Below, in pieces: positions 1-12,530 of a stretch of 64,000 nucleotides of DNA. The position numbers and the translations under genes are program-made. This DNA is from Climacium dendroides (Eukaryota; Streptophyta; Bryopsida; Hypnales; Climaciaceae). Numbering within the stretch: position 1 is the first letter of the stretch; every line of letters starts with the position of its first letter. The notes beneath the pieces were generated by a model. That model did no database searches. It was given only the letters and a program-made list of their open reading frames with translations, and was not told the DNA's origin. The DNA lies in the NCBI GenBank assembly GCA_950106755.1, contig OX467083.1, forward strand, positions 37,691,029 through 37,755,028, read 5' to 3'.

Positions 1-11
1 ATTTAAGAAAC

Positions 12-149
12 CGGGAGGGCGATACCGGGTGGGGGTGGGGGTGGGGTGGGGGGTATGTAACTATACCCCCCCAATTTTTCTTATTTAAGAAAATTTTGGA
101 TGGGTGGGTGTATAGTTACATACCCACCCACCCCGGTATCGCCCTCCCG
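12..149. repeat. G-rich foldback (inverted-repeat) element
   Basis: The outer 15 bases (12-26) are the exact reverse complement of 135-149. The next part, around GGGTATGTAACTATACCC, also pairs with the sequence near 100-131. The whole block can fold into a long hairpin around an AT-rich centre. The left arm carries several runs of four to six G (about 28-54), so it could also form a G-quadruplex. No clear target duplication was seen. Confidence 0.75.
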
Positions 150-758
150 TTCTCCCTGTGAGGGTAGATGTGAGAATTCAACTGTCAGTTCTAGACCAGA
201 TTCTCAAACCATTCCAGTTCCTAAGTCCAACTCGGGAGAGTCCTTCAAATGTGTCATTTTTGTGAAAGACTAATATTTCGTCAAGGACATCAGATTTGTT
301 AAAGTAACAATTTCTCCAAATTGACACCTTATAAAACGGCCATATTATTTTATATAGCGTACCTTAGATCGACACGTACCAGTCATACTTTTTAGAGCTT
401 TCTGCATTTGACAGTCACCATTTGGGGGCTGTAAATCATACCAACTAATTAAGCGAATTTGATCCTCAATATAGGACTACATGATATCAAATCAAACTTG
501 CTGTTTCTGACCATAGGGTCACACTGACGGTCTAACTTCAAGCTTATAATTATATTCTAACACCTCGATCGATCGTCGCTTCGGAATTGATCTACAGATC
601 TCATTGATAACGATACTACTTCGCCTGACAGTGTTCTCGATCTCCCGATTTGCCGTCATTGGAGATCGAATCCACCGTCGATGGGCTCCACCGAAATTGT
701 CAACCGAACTTCCCGAGCGATGGAAATGCGAATCGGGAACTGTCGACATTTCATCAAA

Positions 759-1043
759 ATGGCGACGGTGGCCAAGAGCCAAAGCTACAAGCTGCATGTG
801 GACTACAGCGATACGTATGTCGAATATTCGTTGGGGCCCGACTCCAGCGGCAAGCTTGTCATTGTGAGCTCTGACGAGTGCGTCGACAACAGGAAGATCA
901 TCGTGCGAGAGGTCGACGGCAGATTCCAAGTTGAAATGCAACCCAGGGTCCGGCCCACTAGTTCGACTGGTACCGCCAAGAAGCAAGAGTGTGAGCCACT
1001 TAAGAAGGGGCCCTGGACGCTCTGGAGGTTACGGATATTTTGA
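759..1043 (+). pseudogene. possible truncated R2R3-MYB (GAMYB-like) fragment
   Basis: An open frame of 94 codons begins at ATGGCGACGG and ends in EPLKKGPWT followed by an unrelated tail and a stop. LKKGPWT is the usual start of the first MYB repeat in GAMYB-type factors, normally followed by an acidic AED/PEED stretch. Here the expected continuation appears only in another frame, starting near 1017 (reading ALEVTDILIDSV), as if two bases were lost. No other MYB helix or second repeat follows. It could be a 5' exon relic of a MYB gene or a chance match. The 5' part has no recognised domain. Confidence 0.3.
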
Positions 1044-3540
1044 TCGATTCTGTGGTAGATTTCATTGCTAATCAATATATTCCCCATTTCGGCATAGAGA
1101 CATCAAATTGTTAAGCGGATTTAATTAGGCGGATAGATCGGTATGCAATTTAGTTTGCACATTGCTTCTCATCCACACAAATTGTGCAATTGTACGTGCA
1201 CTGCTAAGGTAGAGCCTACAAGTACCACCCCCATATTTAATTCCCCTCTTTCTGAATCATTTCATGTCCCTTTCCTGTGGGATAACGTACAGCGTGCGCT
1301 TAATCGCTTATTCAATGGAATTTGCACCAGTTAAATGAAGTGGACGTTATGGGGGTTAATTAGTTATAGTATGCATAGTTTTCCGAATGGTTAATGTGCT
1401 TTCTCGTTCCACAGGGAGGTGATTCTTGTTTTCGTTACGGAACTATCAGAAGTTTCCCTGTTGATTTTGCTTCATGGACAGAGTTATCGGGAATAACTTA
1501 AGCGAAACAGGGAAATCAGATGGGACAAATTTTCCAGCTGGTTGGTAAACGGGAATGGGAATCCAGGAATCCGGTACTCGGTAGATAATCTCCCTGTGTT
1601 CAATAGAAACGTCGTATTTGTTGAAATGGCGGGTTTAAGTGAAACTTGCAAAGTTTCAGTCCCGGGCTACCTAAAACTGTGCTTTAGATCTATAAATACC
1701 AGTCTGAGCGTGATTGATATCGCAATTTGGTGCTCTATAACAGTCACGTACATGAGTACATCCTTTTTAACAAGAATTACCATTAATTCTTGCAGAACAT
1801 TATTAAGCAATGCAGTCACAGTGTCCGATCCTTAATCCTTGGGGTTCAACTGCTTAACCCTTAAACGTCGGGTTGGTGACCGTGGGAATCAGCTCTTTTG
1901 CAACCGTGTGACATCATCTAGTTTGAAAAAACCAAAAATATTCATTGGGAGCTGGTGGAGAGCATTCTCTGTTACGTGCAAAGTCTACGGGGCAAACAAA
2001 ACCTTTCCCATCCGTTGAACAAAAGCCTTCTTATATACCAGCGATGTACATTTGTGTTTTAGAATGTACGCCCGTACTCCCGTAGTATATGAGGGCGGAA
2101 TTGAGTGATAGGTGGTAATGGGAGGTAATCGATATGTGTATGTCTACCTCAGAGAGCACATTGAAGAGTTAAAAGATTGCGCAAAATGGTGATAAGCTTA
2201 GTTGAAACGAATTGGCAGTTTCGTAGTTGCTCGGCACTGATATAACTTGAGCGATGACCTCTCAAGCCTCGACTGGACTTTTTGCTCGTAGGTTCAGATA
2301 AACTAAACCTACAAGTCTTGCATTCAAAGTTTGTGGTTTCCTTGACAGTTCTACAATTTTATTAGAAGTTCCAATCTTTATAATTTAGTGAACGTACGTG
2401 AACCATGTCCGCATGCTAGGCTGAAACATGCAATGATTCATGGAAAAAGCTTAGTTGAAGATCTTTTACATGATCTCCTCCCATTCACCTCGCAGTCGAT
2501 TGAGGACCTGATCAACCTGCCAGCATAATCAATAGTTACTTAATTTTCCAAGGAAGATTCGCAGATTGCTTGAATTGATTGTCGGCACAGCATTGGATCG
2601 ATATGAAAGATGGAAATTGTGACGATTCTAGATTTTACTGCACTGGAACTCTGGAAGAAAGTGAATGTCAATTAGAGCGTTGTAACAAATGCCAAATATA
2701 TTTGGAAAAGTCTCTGAATTACGACCTTCAACTGCACAAAGCTCTAAGCACTTGGCCGGTCGTACATTTACGTTTCAGCGCTCCATTCCTTGAAAAGTGG
2801 CACCGTAGTGAGTTTTTTTCTTTTTCTGTAAAATTAAAGAAATTGGCGTTAGATATCTCATCCAAAATTGGATGTACCGTCAGTTTAGTTGAATTGGCGA
2901 ATTTTCACAATTTTGTCCCCTACTTTTCTACACCCGTCTTAGTTTTTGCGGATGTATGATCCAATTTTCAGTTCGGCGCCCGTTTAACCCGTAGTTTTCA
3001 AAACCTTTTCTACCCAGAAAATGTAGAAAAAGGTTCTTTTTCTTTCTCTTTTGAAAAAAACGCCGTGTCATGAATTTATAAACAGATCAGTCCTGCTCCC
3101 GAGGACGAGCCAGAGTGACAAAAGGAGGGAAAGTGAAATTCCACTTGGAAGAGAGGAGACTCCGAGAACAAAAAAGTGTTGATTACTACACCAGTTGGCG
3201 GAGAAGTCTTTCTCAAGAACGTCTTTCTATTTGTTTCAACAGCGGTCGTACGCGCAGTAAGAAAGAATATGGTTCCTGCGGACCATGCCCACAATGGTAG
3301 TAGTACCAGATTCTCCAGAGGCAAATTTGAGTCCGGGTGGTGTTATCGATCCTTGTTGAAGACCTTGCGCACCAGATTCTCCAGAGGATAGCAGAGCGCA
3401 GAACATCACCTGCGATGCAAACAGTGCGTTTCTTAGACGCGAAGGAATTGCCTTCGTAAAGGGAAATCACAGAAGTATTTCCAAATTGCCTAATGAAAGC
3501 TTGACTGCAGAGGTGAAATATGAGTTGCTAACTTGGTTTA
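1044..3540. other. no confident gene; mixed-composition sequence
   Basis: Several open frames of 60-126 codons exist (for example 2579-2959 on +), but none shows a recognisable domain or convincing splice structure. A short direct repeat, ACCAGATTCTCCAGAGG, occurs near 3304 and again near 3371. GC content is higher than in the AT-rich tract that follows. Confidence 0.5.
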
Positions 3541-4452
3541 GGCACAAGCGAAAAAAAAATGAATAACAAGTGGCAATCTCTTATTTGTCCTTCAATAATT
3601 ACAAAGAATGGGGTTTTTTAAGACAAAATGGCTCAATAATACAAAGAAAATGCATCCAATAAATTTCCTATGTGGTTTAACCCATGCGGCATCTAGGAAT
3701 AAACCATATCACATTGTGTTATTTAAATGGACTAACGTGATTTACCTAACCCATCTCACAAGAAAAAAAATGAAGGGTTGTACAATTGCTTTTACAATTG
3801 TGTTTCAATTGCACAACTAGTACAAATTAGGGACCTTCAATCATTGTGGACAAGTTATACTTGAAAACCTAGTAGTTTAGGACAAACTAGTTTTTTCTCA
3901 TAGCTATTAGTGTATGTAGAACTTCATCAACTAAGTTTTCACATATGAATGTTGACATGGCACATTACAAGACTTCAACACGTCTATTCAAGTACTCAAC
4001 AATTGAGGATGATAGAGCATTCCAATGTGACATTAGTATTTTTTACTATATTGGTTCAAGATCACTAATTTGTGACTATAGTGCAACTACAATGTGATTG
4101 AAGTGTGATTGCAATGCCATTGTAGTGTGACTAATGATGCTCAAATTTCTATCATGTGGCAAATTGTGGGCTTGTCTTTGAGGGACAAGTGTTTGATATT
4201 GTTGTCTTTTTGACTTGCAGTTTATTTATTTTATTGTTATAAAAACATCTATATATATAATAATTTATAAACACCTGTTGTTGAAATTGTTCTTGGTTGT
4301 TCATATTTTGTGGACAAGCTAAGGATTATTGGAGCCACAAATGTGTTGAAATTGAGTTGATTACAATGATATCAATAGTCATTGATGCAAAAAAATTTAG
4401 TTACATTTTGAGCTTATTTAAATAATTGTGTGACTTGCAATCATTCTTAGAT

Positions 4453-4616
4453 AGGGAATTTCATTAAAATTGCATATTTTATATTCCATTTTGAGACTAT
4501 GTGGTCTAAACCATAAAAAGTGTCACCTACAAGAAGTGAGCGTTTTAGATTGCGTGGTCTAAACCATAAAAGTGTCAAAATTTTGGAATAGCACTATTTA
4601 ATGAAATTTTCCATTT
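4453..4616. mobile_element. MITE-like element, GGAATTTCATTAAAAT family
   Basis: The left end reads AGGGAATTTCATTAAAAT. The right end, reverse-complemented, is a diverged version of the same. The interior carries GTGGTCTAAACCATAAAA twice. The same terminal motif occurs at 46115-46297 and, more diverged, at 5236-5412, so this is a dispersed non-autonomous family. No transposase is present. The target duplication is not clear. Confidence 0.5.
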
Positions 4617-5235
4617 AGTCATTATGCGATCATTGGATGCTAATAGTATTGTGCAACAACTATCACAACAATGACTTAGTTAAATTGAAGATTCATGTAG
4701 AAATGTTGCAATTGTTTTGTAGTCATTTGTAGTACTCAATGCAACAATTTTTATTAAAAATATATAAAATCTTATATTCACTAATGGCAATGTTCCTCAT
4801 ATTGAACACAACCACAACAAAATAGACCTTGAGTGTAATCCCATTGTAAAAAATAGCTCAACTCTCTCTAGTAAATACCCCTCCTATTCCTATTCTCTAA
4901 TACTAACTTTTATACACTACATACTACATCAATAGAGAAGTCTACTTTGCACAAAAACTTTAACTTGTATGTACCACAATTCTTGTACATAAGAACATGT
5001 AGAAGGGAGTACACTTAAAAGGTGTCTTAAGATTCTCAAATTCAAAATAAGAGAAAATAAACCCTCAAGTAACAAATTTTTGTAGATTTAGATGAAAGAA
5101 GAAACAACCAAATCACAAACCCTAGCATAATATGATTTATGTGCTCTATGACTATGCCAATATTTATCTACAATTACACTCCAACTAGTCTACAACTACT
5201 TTTATAATTACTATGTGACTAAGTTGTAAGAAACA

Positions 5236-5412
5236 AATATTTCGTTAAAATGACAATATTCAACAAACTTGGCACTTTTAGGTTTAGACCATGTGGTCTC
5301 AAATGTAAACTAATCCTAGACTTTAGACCATGCATGTGGTTTGAAATCTATACCAATCCTAGAAAATGAATGGGAAAATGGTGGAAGAATATTGCCATTT
5401 TCATGAAATATC
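5236..5412. mobile_element. diverged MITE-like element, same family as 4453-4616
   Basis: The ends are related to the GAATTTCATTAAAATG termini (TTTCGTTAAAATGACAATATT on the left, a mirrored GAATATTGCCATTTTCATG on the right). The interior contains TTTAGACCATGTGGTCT and a second TTTAGACCATGCATGTGGT. This matches the internal GTGGTCTAAACC motif of the other copies. The element is decayed and its edges are approximate. Confidence 0.4.
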
Positions 5413-6363
5413 CATTAAAGGATAGAAACCCCTACTTGAAGTGCTCTCATCACCTTTGCGGAAGCCTCTAATTTTGAAGGACATGTAAAGCTTTGCTTCA
5501 TGCCATTCTAATAAATATTGCAAAAGTTGTAAGAATTTTCCTATTTCAATGTCAAAGAGGATGGTCAAAATAGATTTTTTAAATATATTAATTGATTTTA
5601 TTTTATTCATTAAATAGATACCTATAGAAAAAATTTAAACTATTTAATTTGGAATAATGAAATGAAAATTATAACAAGTTTTATTTTTCAAGCAATATAT
5701 ATCCTATATGATTATTTCTATTATATGGAAATTCTCAAAATTGGGATTTATAATATACAATTTTTTTGTGAAGTTATTCATCAAGTACAACCTTTCATTT
5801 TATAGTTATTTTAAAGATGAATATAGAATTTTTGTTTCATTTATTTTTCGCCATGGATCCTCAAAACATTTTCCAACGTATTGACAAAAGCACACAAGTT
5901 ATGAGATACCCATATTTTTTTTCTAAAATGTTGAAAGAAAAAACTTATTTTGGAAAAGGGCTAGAAAAAATAATTTTTGGACTTCAGGTACATTGAACAT
6001 GCAAATAGCTTTCATTTTCACTTTAAATTTGGGGAAGATGTACTTGAATAAGTTAACTAAAGAAATCAATCTTGTGGTTCAATTTCTTAAAGAATAAATA
6101 TAGGTGAAGATTTTTGCTTTACTTGGGGAACAAATATTTTGCATTAATTTTAGGCCTCAAAACACTATAGTCCTTAAAGTATTAAAATTCAAAATTTTGA
6201 AAATTTCAAATATTCCATTTTCAATGAATATGTCAAAGTATGCCAAAATTTTATAGCCATTTCAACTTTTACAATGTCTTTATAAATGAATTTGACACAA
6301 AAAGTAATGAGGGTCACTTTGAAGTTTCAGTACATGCACAAACAAAACAAGAAAACAATGTTA

Positions 6364-6953
6364 TTAACCCTTAAACATCTAGAGTCTTCCCTAGAATTGA
6401 CAATATGGAAAAAATCATTATAAAGTATTATTTGGAAGAATATTTTAGAATTGATTCATGAATAAGAGTTGTAGATTTTGAGTTGTAGATTCCATCCATA
6501 TGGATAGATTCACCAATGCTATCACCAATAATTTTTTATGAATTTTGAAAGGAAAATTTGAAAATTTATTCTAAATTTGATTACAAGTAAATTATTAGCA
6601 TTTTTGGAATACAACTTGTTGAAATGGATTTGAAAGGAAGTTCTCTTGGCATGGTGATTTTTGAACTTTTTGTATTCTTTACATCTATGATCTCATTTTT
6701 ACAAATCTAGTTTTGAATTAGAATCAATGCAGTTTGGGCTTGGTCAACCACTTGGTATAATTTCACATCTCTAATTTAAAAAATATATATATGTACTCAA
6801 ATAACACCAAACCCAACCAATAGATAGGACAAAAACTTGATAAAGTATCTCCACAAATTACAATGACTTCCATTTAACCAAGAATGAGAAAGAAAGAAGA
6901 ATATGAATCTGTTCATTGTTAAGAAATTGAATGTCATAGTGCTTAAGGGTTAA
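6364..6953. mobile_element. TTAA-flanked element with CCCTTAA termini
   Basis: The element reads TTAA then CCCTTAAACATCTAGAG on the left and CACTATGACATT-type sequence mirrored into CTTAAGGG then TTAA on the right. The inner element is 6368-6949 (582 bp). Termini starting CCC and a TTAA duplication are the layout of piggyBac-type elements. The pairing of these two ends is inferred from the ends alone. No transposase was seen. Confidence 0.4.
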
Positions 6954-7444
6954 AAGAGATTTTTGCCTTCAATTACCCTTTTACATTTGACAGCGTGTAT
7001 ATTATAATTTACTAAATGTGATTCATTAGGAGCTTATAGATTTATAATGTATTCATGTGGTGTCAAATTGTGCATACACAAGAATCTTGTATCAATTGAC
7101 AACAAGATCCTCATAGCTAGGATCGTCAAATAATATAGAAATCATAATCAAAGATGCTTTCTAAACAAGGTCAAAACAAGGGAATTAGTAATAGATATGG
7201 TCAATTCTTTGTCTTAACCTCTAATACATTAGTTAGGTGCAATGTGAATAAATAATACATTTTTAAAGTGCTAAAAATAGCTCTATCTAAAATTGACCCT
7301 AGTTAATAATGAATGGAAGATGTATATTTTAGGCAAGAATCTACAAGATCAATTTTTAAAATAGGTCACAAGCAAATGCACGTATCATAACAAAACTTTA
7401 TTTGAAATACCAAATATGACCTATCCATACCTTAAGCTAAATTG

Positions 7445-7741
7445 CTTGTTTTGTTTATTATGATGAGATCTCCTAGATCATAAGTCCCCTGATTATGCTC
7501 TTAGTACTATCATAAAGCTCTTTGTGAGGAGGGGTGCACAGGCTTTGTTTGAACCTATGGTGCAAAAGTTATTGAGCTTCAAAATTTTTATGAATTGAAA
7601 AATTAAACAATTCCTTTTACTTTTAGTTTATATTATATTGCACAAGCTAGAGTTATGGATTTTTAAAGATTTTATGAATTAAAACATTAAAACATTTCTT
7701 TATTTTTATTTTGGTTGTGGCAACGGCGGAGGGCGCACTAG
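7445..7741 (+). mobile_element. Helitron-like 3' end
   Basis: The block ends GGCAACGGCGGAGGGCGCA-CTAG followed by T. Many plant Helitrons end in a GCAACG...GGG-rich stretch and CTRR, inserted before T. A related copy ends at 35976 (TAGCAATGGCACATGGCACA-CTAG-T), and the upstream 250 bases are also similar (AAAGCTCTTTG, ACCTATGGTG, AAGTTATTGA). No clear 5' TC end, strong hairpin or Rep/helicase was found, so the class is tentative. Confidence 0.35.
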
Positions 7742-8598
7742 TCTTTATTATTCAAAGAAACACAAGTGCAAACTCCCAGTTCAGTGATTGAAAACATTCC
7801 AATTTCTTTCTACATTTTTTTCTTAAGCATGATCATCGTTCAACAAGGAATTTGCAGTGTGCATTATCTTAGTGATTCGACTTTCGAAATTTCGATGCAC
7901 AAGTCACTTCAGAGTTTCCCACTTCTCCAAAGAATATCACTCCATTTACAGTATTGAGCTTATTCACATCCACCAGATAACGCAGGGAAATTCCACACTG
8001 AGAATTCCAATACAAAATTGCAACGAAAACAGCTCCAGTTTGCAAAAAAACAGGTTTTTCCGGTGTTTAAAATTGAATTTGTAGCACATTCAGCTGTCCT
8101 TTTCGAAACTGGAGTTTATCATGAAATTCGCATTTTGGGCCCACTAAATCGCTTGTAGTGAAACGGGATTGATACATTTGGTCAGATGATAATACAGAAG
8201 GTGGTCGAAGCTTAGTGGTGCAAAGAGAATCTCGTTTTACTCCAAGAGTGATAAAAATCTAATCATGGACTGCAAGAGTATTCAATGCCTTGCAAAATTT
8301 CCGTTTCTCGACATTCCACATGTCGTCTCCAACTCACATTACCCGTACATCAGACGCTAGAAATCACGGAAGCGGAAAGCCTATCTTGAATTAAAAAATT
8401 GAAAGGAGTTTAATGATGCTGAAGTGACACCACGTTCTTCGAATCCACTACTGGGGTTTGCATGAACATTTACACAAAAAATTTGAATAACATCCTTCAG
8501 AAAGGATGTCAAGAATGTCAAAACGCGGTTTAGAGTTTTATGAACAATTTCTCCTACCAATAAGTCCCGGCACTACCTATGAACCAACCAAGAAGTCC
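7742..8598. other. downstream flank of the GRAM gene; no gene seen
   Basis: This interval lies just 3' of the GRAM-domain gene on the minus strand and probably includes its 3' UTR and terminator. Short open frames on the plus strand show no domain features. Confidence 0.45.
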
Positions 8599-10795
8599 TT
8601 ACGCAGTTGGAAAGGCAGCGCCAGTAGTGGGCTGATTCGGAGCAGGACCACCAGGGGTGGGATTGTGAGCAGCGGCCGGCACAGTTGAGCCTGGCTTCTT
8701 CATCCCAGGCACCGACATGCCCGCCCAAGGGGCCTTGAGTCCACCGTTGGGATCGATCTCTCCAACGTGTTGGAGCGCAAGTTGCATGTTCTTCACACCC
8801 TTGTCGTAGTTCACAAACCCCATGAACCAGAAATCGTGCCCATCCGTCGTCACTACCTGAATGTACTTCTCCAGAGGCTTATTTTCGTTAAACGAAGAAA
8901 CAACCTCCTTCACTTTGTCCAGGGGCAGCACCATCTTGTAGTAACTCCATGCTTGCTGGCCGGACTCGGCTTTGTACGCGAGAGGTCGGTCACTGGAAAA
9001 GGAGAACTTCAAGTTGGAGACGTAGAGAGTGCCGGCCACGGGACCCGTGGAGGTGGAGAGGTAACAAGCATACGTCTTGCGAAGCTGCTCGCCTTCCGCC
9101 ATGGGACCGAACGTGGTTTTGTACAGCCCTTCAAACCCGCCTTCTTGGACCATCTTGATTCCTTGGCTCACCCGGCCCCGGGCTGTGTCTGCGACCGATG
9201 GCCCAGTCTTCACTGCAATCAACATCCCCCAAATCCATGCTCAGTAAGTAACTGTTCGCATGCATGCTCAGCAACTACTCCGAAATTCTAATTAGGTCTG
9301 GCTGAGTAAATGAACACTTTTAGGTCCATCATGTGAGACTTCTTCAGTAAAAGCAACACACTTATGGTTGCATAGATCTTACAGGGTCAAGCTGTCTCGA
9401 ATTACTACTTGTAATTTGGAGCATGCTACATAATTACGATTTCTGTAAAGAAAAATGTCGTCCCTCGCAGATAACTGTGAAGTTCACACAGATCTGCTTG
9501 GAATAAGTGGCTAGACTTTAATTCACATGTATGCTACAATATACAAAAAAACTAGAAACTTCGAGCATAATTGTGTGGAGAGAAGAGCGTTTGCAACTTA
9601 CTATGGCCCCAAATGTTTCCTGCGAGTCCTTCTGCTTTCGACATGTACTTGTTGAAATTCTCCATTACCGAGTTCATTGAACCTGGAAACAATCAAGAGA
9701 GGAATTCAACATTTCAGTTTCTGTGATCGCAAACTAGTTGAAGCCAAATATTCATAATGTCATCCAAATTCCGAGTACTGCGATCCGATTCAAACAAGAA
9801 TCACGAAATAGATGATGTAGACTCGCATCAAATCAAGTAAGGTAAGTTGCCTTAAATCGAGCAAATAAGGACCTGACCTATCTGCAAATAATAATGTTGT
9901 AATTTCATGCTGTAAAACAACTAAAATGAACTTGACACACGGCGTTTTAGAGTTATATTTAATCAGTTATGAACTTTGGAAATCATTATGCTGTCTTACC
10001 CAAATACATGTTGGGAGCCAACTGGAATTGGAACAACAACCTCGAGGTCCATTACTGCGAGCCAAATGGACCTCGAAGACCATTACTGCGACAACAAAAC
10101 AGAACATTTCAAATTGAAAAAAGACCTAGCCAGTCCATCAAGAATGAAAAAAGGAATGATAAATGATGTCATAGGAACTTACTAGTGCCTGAAGACGGAA
10201 CCTCTTCCGTCTTCATGTAAGGGCCAGTAGGCGCAGCCCCGACAGGAGCGCTGGTAGCCTGCGGCGACACTAAGCCAGGCTGCGACTCCTGGCGCTGGAC
10301 GCCGGGAGCCGCCATCGGGGTCCCAGCGGCAGCGGCATGAGTTCCACCGAAAAATCCTTTATCAGTCTTGGCCGCCGAGGCGGCATCGTAAGCACCACTA
10401 GGTTGCCTGCGCAAACCGCCGCCGCCCAATCCCGCGGCCTTGTCGAACGAGCCACTGGGTTGCCGACCCAAGCCTCCTCCCGTCAGTCCCGTGGCCTTGC
10501 TGAACGAGCCGCTCGGTTGGCGTCCAATGCGGCTGCTCGCGGCACCTGGTGGTGTGGATCGCGTGACTGACGCAGGCGTCTGCGTGGCGGCGGTGATGTT
10601 GTCCGGGTGGGCGCTCGGCTCCGAAGGCTCTCCCATGGGCGGAGCTCCGAACGTGCTGAGAGGCGTTTGCTGCGGCTGCAACCCCTGCGGCGATCGCCCC
10701 ATACTCGGGAGGTGTTCCTCTGGTGGTGACCTAAACAGGGGCTCATCGTCTGGTGCCGTCACAGTCGGCGTCGGGTTGTGGTAGCCGTGATCCAT
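8599..10795 (-). CDS. GEM-like GRAM-domain protein (three exons)
   Basis: Exons on the minus strand are 10795-10183, 9682-9602 and 9212-8599. Phases agree and give 435 codons plus TAA. The start chosen is the first ATG of the long exon (MDHGYHNPTP). Residues 1-204 are Pro/Ser/Gly-rich and disordered, with three RQPSG units at 92, 111 and 130. Residues 205-260 hold the conserved pre-GRAM helix region (SKAEGLAGNIW, then TGPSVADTARGR). The GRAM domain spans about 262-380, from YKTTFGP through YVSNLKFSFSSDRPL to DFWFMGFVNYDK. The tail is Pro-rich. Plant GEM-like proteins (FIP1/GER5 group) are linked to abscisic acid responses, reproduction and membrane phosphoinositides; the same role here is inferred. 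Third codon positions are GC-rich, in contrast to the surrounding DNA. Confidence 0.9.
9926..10117. other. intron 1 of the GRAM gene
   Basis: The AT-rich sequence between the first and second exons (9683-10182) has GTAAGT at the donor and TTTCCAG at the acceptor on the minus strand. Two copies of a short GAGGTCCATTACTGCGA-like motif lie at about 10042 and 10073. Small plus-strand open frames here are intronic noise. Confidence 0.6.
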
Positions 10796-11854
10796 TCTCG
10801 AACTCGTTGATCTCTGCCACACAATGCACCAATTCAGAATCGCCTACTCGGATTCACTGCACTCTTCTCTGTAGCTGCATTTCAGCAAATTGCATACTAC
10901 ACCGATCACCTTCCATCACCAATTCAAATCTAATGGTTTCGAGACAACAACACCATTCGATGTCCTCATGACAAGTAGAGCAACCACCTTAAGCATGTCA
11001 GAACCCAGAAACTAAGAAGAAAGAGAACAGTAATCTCCCTGCCAAATATGCTATCAATGTACGCAACCTATGCTAGCTATCACACCCCGTGAACACACAA
11101 CAACGGACGCCAATCTCCACGAAATTCCCACCTACCAACACTAGCACTGCAACAGGATGCAAAGATCAGTTCACTACGAAATAGAGCTTGACAATTCTGG
11201 TGTCGTAAAACCTGCAGAGAGATTCAATGATCTCACCTGATCAGCTGATCGTCGCGGTTACTAAGGTGATTGCTTCTCCCACTACGGTAGTCGCTGCAAC
11301 GAATATAAGAGGGCTCAAACTAAGTGATGGAACTTGAAAGTGAATCCTAACGTACGGAATGATTTGAATGAAATTGTTTGAGAATGAGTGAGGTAGGCGT
11401 GACGAGAAGAGGACATATAAGTGAGAAGGATGCAGGAAAGGACGGTGCTACTCGACAGAAAGAAAGAAAAAGGTAAAAGCTGGGATTCGATATGCGAAGG
11501 TGCGAGGGGCTGGAAAATGGCAGGCGATGAAGTCGCGTGCGATGCGAGAGGGCGGACGGGGGAGCGGAGGCACAGTGGCACACTGGGGTGGCACCGCTGC
11601 TTGCCGCGTGGAAGACACGTGGGCGCTCAGGAGAGAAAACGGGAGGTTTGTGTCAGGGAGGGTCTATTTCGGGATTGAAGAGGGGGACGAATTCGTCATC
11701 GATGGCAACGACGTTTGGACGGAATCCATCCAGAACTTGACTTTCGTTGGGACTTACTAGTCGTCCGTCGCTTGTGGCAAATCATTGAGCACCGATATTC
11801 ATCCATCTCCTGCGAGTAGGTGTGAACCTTGTGGTCAGCGATTATCCATATTAA
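10796..11854. promoter_or_regulatory. 5' flank and probable promoter of the GRAM gene
   Basis: This is the upstream side of the minus-strand GRAM gene. Sequence is of intermediate GC and contains a palindromic CCTGATCAGCTGATCG near 11236. No single core promoter element could be fixed. Open frames near 11300-11760 are GC-biased but carry no domain and are not called genes. Confidence 0.35.
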
Positions 11855-12111
11855 GAGCATCCCCACCAGTGAGTTCCGTATCCTTAAAGCTTTAGGGAGA
11901 GGACCTCATATACAGATAGAGATACAGAAATTCCACCGCACCAACCTTTATCCAAAACCTGTATCTCTAAAATATACAGATTTCTGTAAAACTTTTCTCT
12001 AGTTCTGTATCCAGAGGCTCATATGGAGAACTCGCGAGGTCTCATCCGTATTTGATGTCCCAAGCTCAGTAAACAGATAGAGAAACGGAAGAGCTGGTGG
12101 GGATGCTCTAA
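11852..12111. mobile_element. MITE with TAA target duplication (254 bp)
   Basis: The element (11855-12108) begins GAGCATCCCCACCAG and ends CTGGTGGGGATGCTC, exact terminal inverted repeats of 15 bases. TAA flanks it at 11852-11854 and 12109-12111. A 3-bp TAA/TTA duplication is typical of PIF/Harbinger (Tourist-like) elements, so this family is likely. The interior is rich in repeats such as ATACAGAT and has no coding capacity. Confidence 0.85.
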
Positions 12112-12175
12112 GGTAGACAAGCGTATTACCACCCTGACTAGTGTACCCTGTATCGTTGCCACAGTCAAAACAAAA

Positions 12176-12530
12176 GTAAAACTAATTTTCTAATTATTTA
12201 GTTCATAAAAATACTTCAAAATTCAATAACTTTCACACCGTGAGTCGGGTCTCCAACAAAACCAAGCCGGTGCACCCTTCCTCGTCAAGGGCTTTCCGAT
12301 AGTACCAAGATTGTGACCAAAATATGAGAAAAAGTAATTTTCTAATTTTTTAGAACCAAAGATAACTCAAAAATGCATAACTTTCACACCGTATGTCCAA
12401 ACGCCACAAAACCAAGCCGGTGCACCCCTCCTCATTGAGGGCTTTCTAATGGTACCAAGCACACGACCGGAGGATGCACGGTCCGGGAGATCTCAACGTG
12501 ACAAACAAACAAAACAAAACAAAACAAACA
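12176..12530 (+). repeat. tandem pair of ~145-bp units with CAAAA-rich tail
   Basis: Two diverged direct copies (about 12176-12320 and 12330-12470) share TAACTTTCACACCGT, ACAAAACCAAGCCGGTGCAC and GAGGGCTTTC. A segment ending in CAAACAAACAAAACAAAAC follows. A simple A-rich tail after a GC-rich 3' region suggests the 3' end of a non-LTR retrotransposon. No reverse transcriptase is present. Confidence 0.5.

Larger units (their letters stand above)
3541..7444. other. AT-rich gene-poor tract with nested small elements
   Basis: The sequence is strongly AT-rich with long A and T runs and no credible coding exon. It contains two small inverted-repeat elements (about 4453-4616 and 5236-5412) and a TTAA-flanked element (6368-6949), listed separately. 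The rest looks like old dispersed repeats. Confidence 0.6.
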
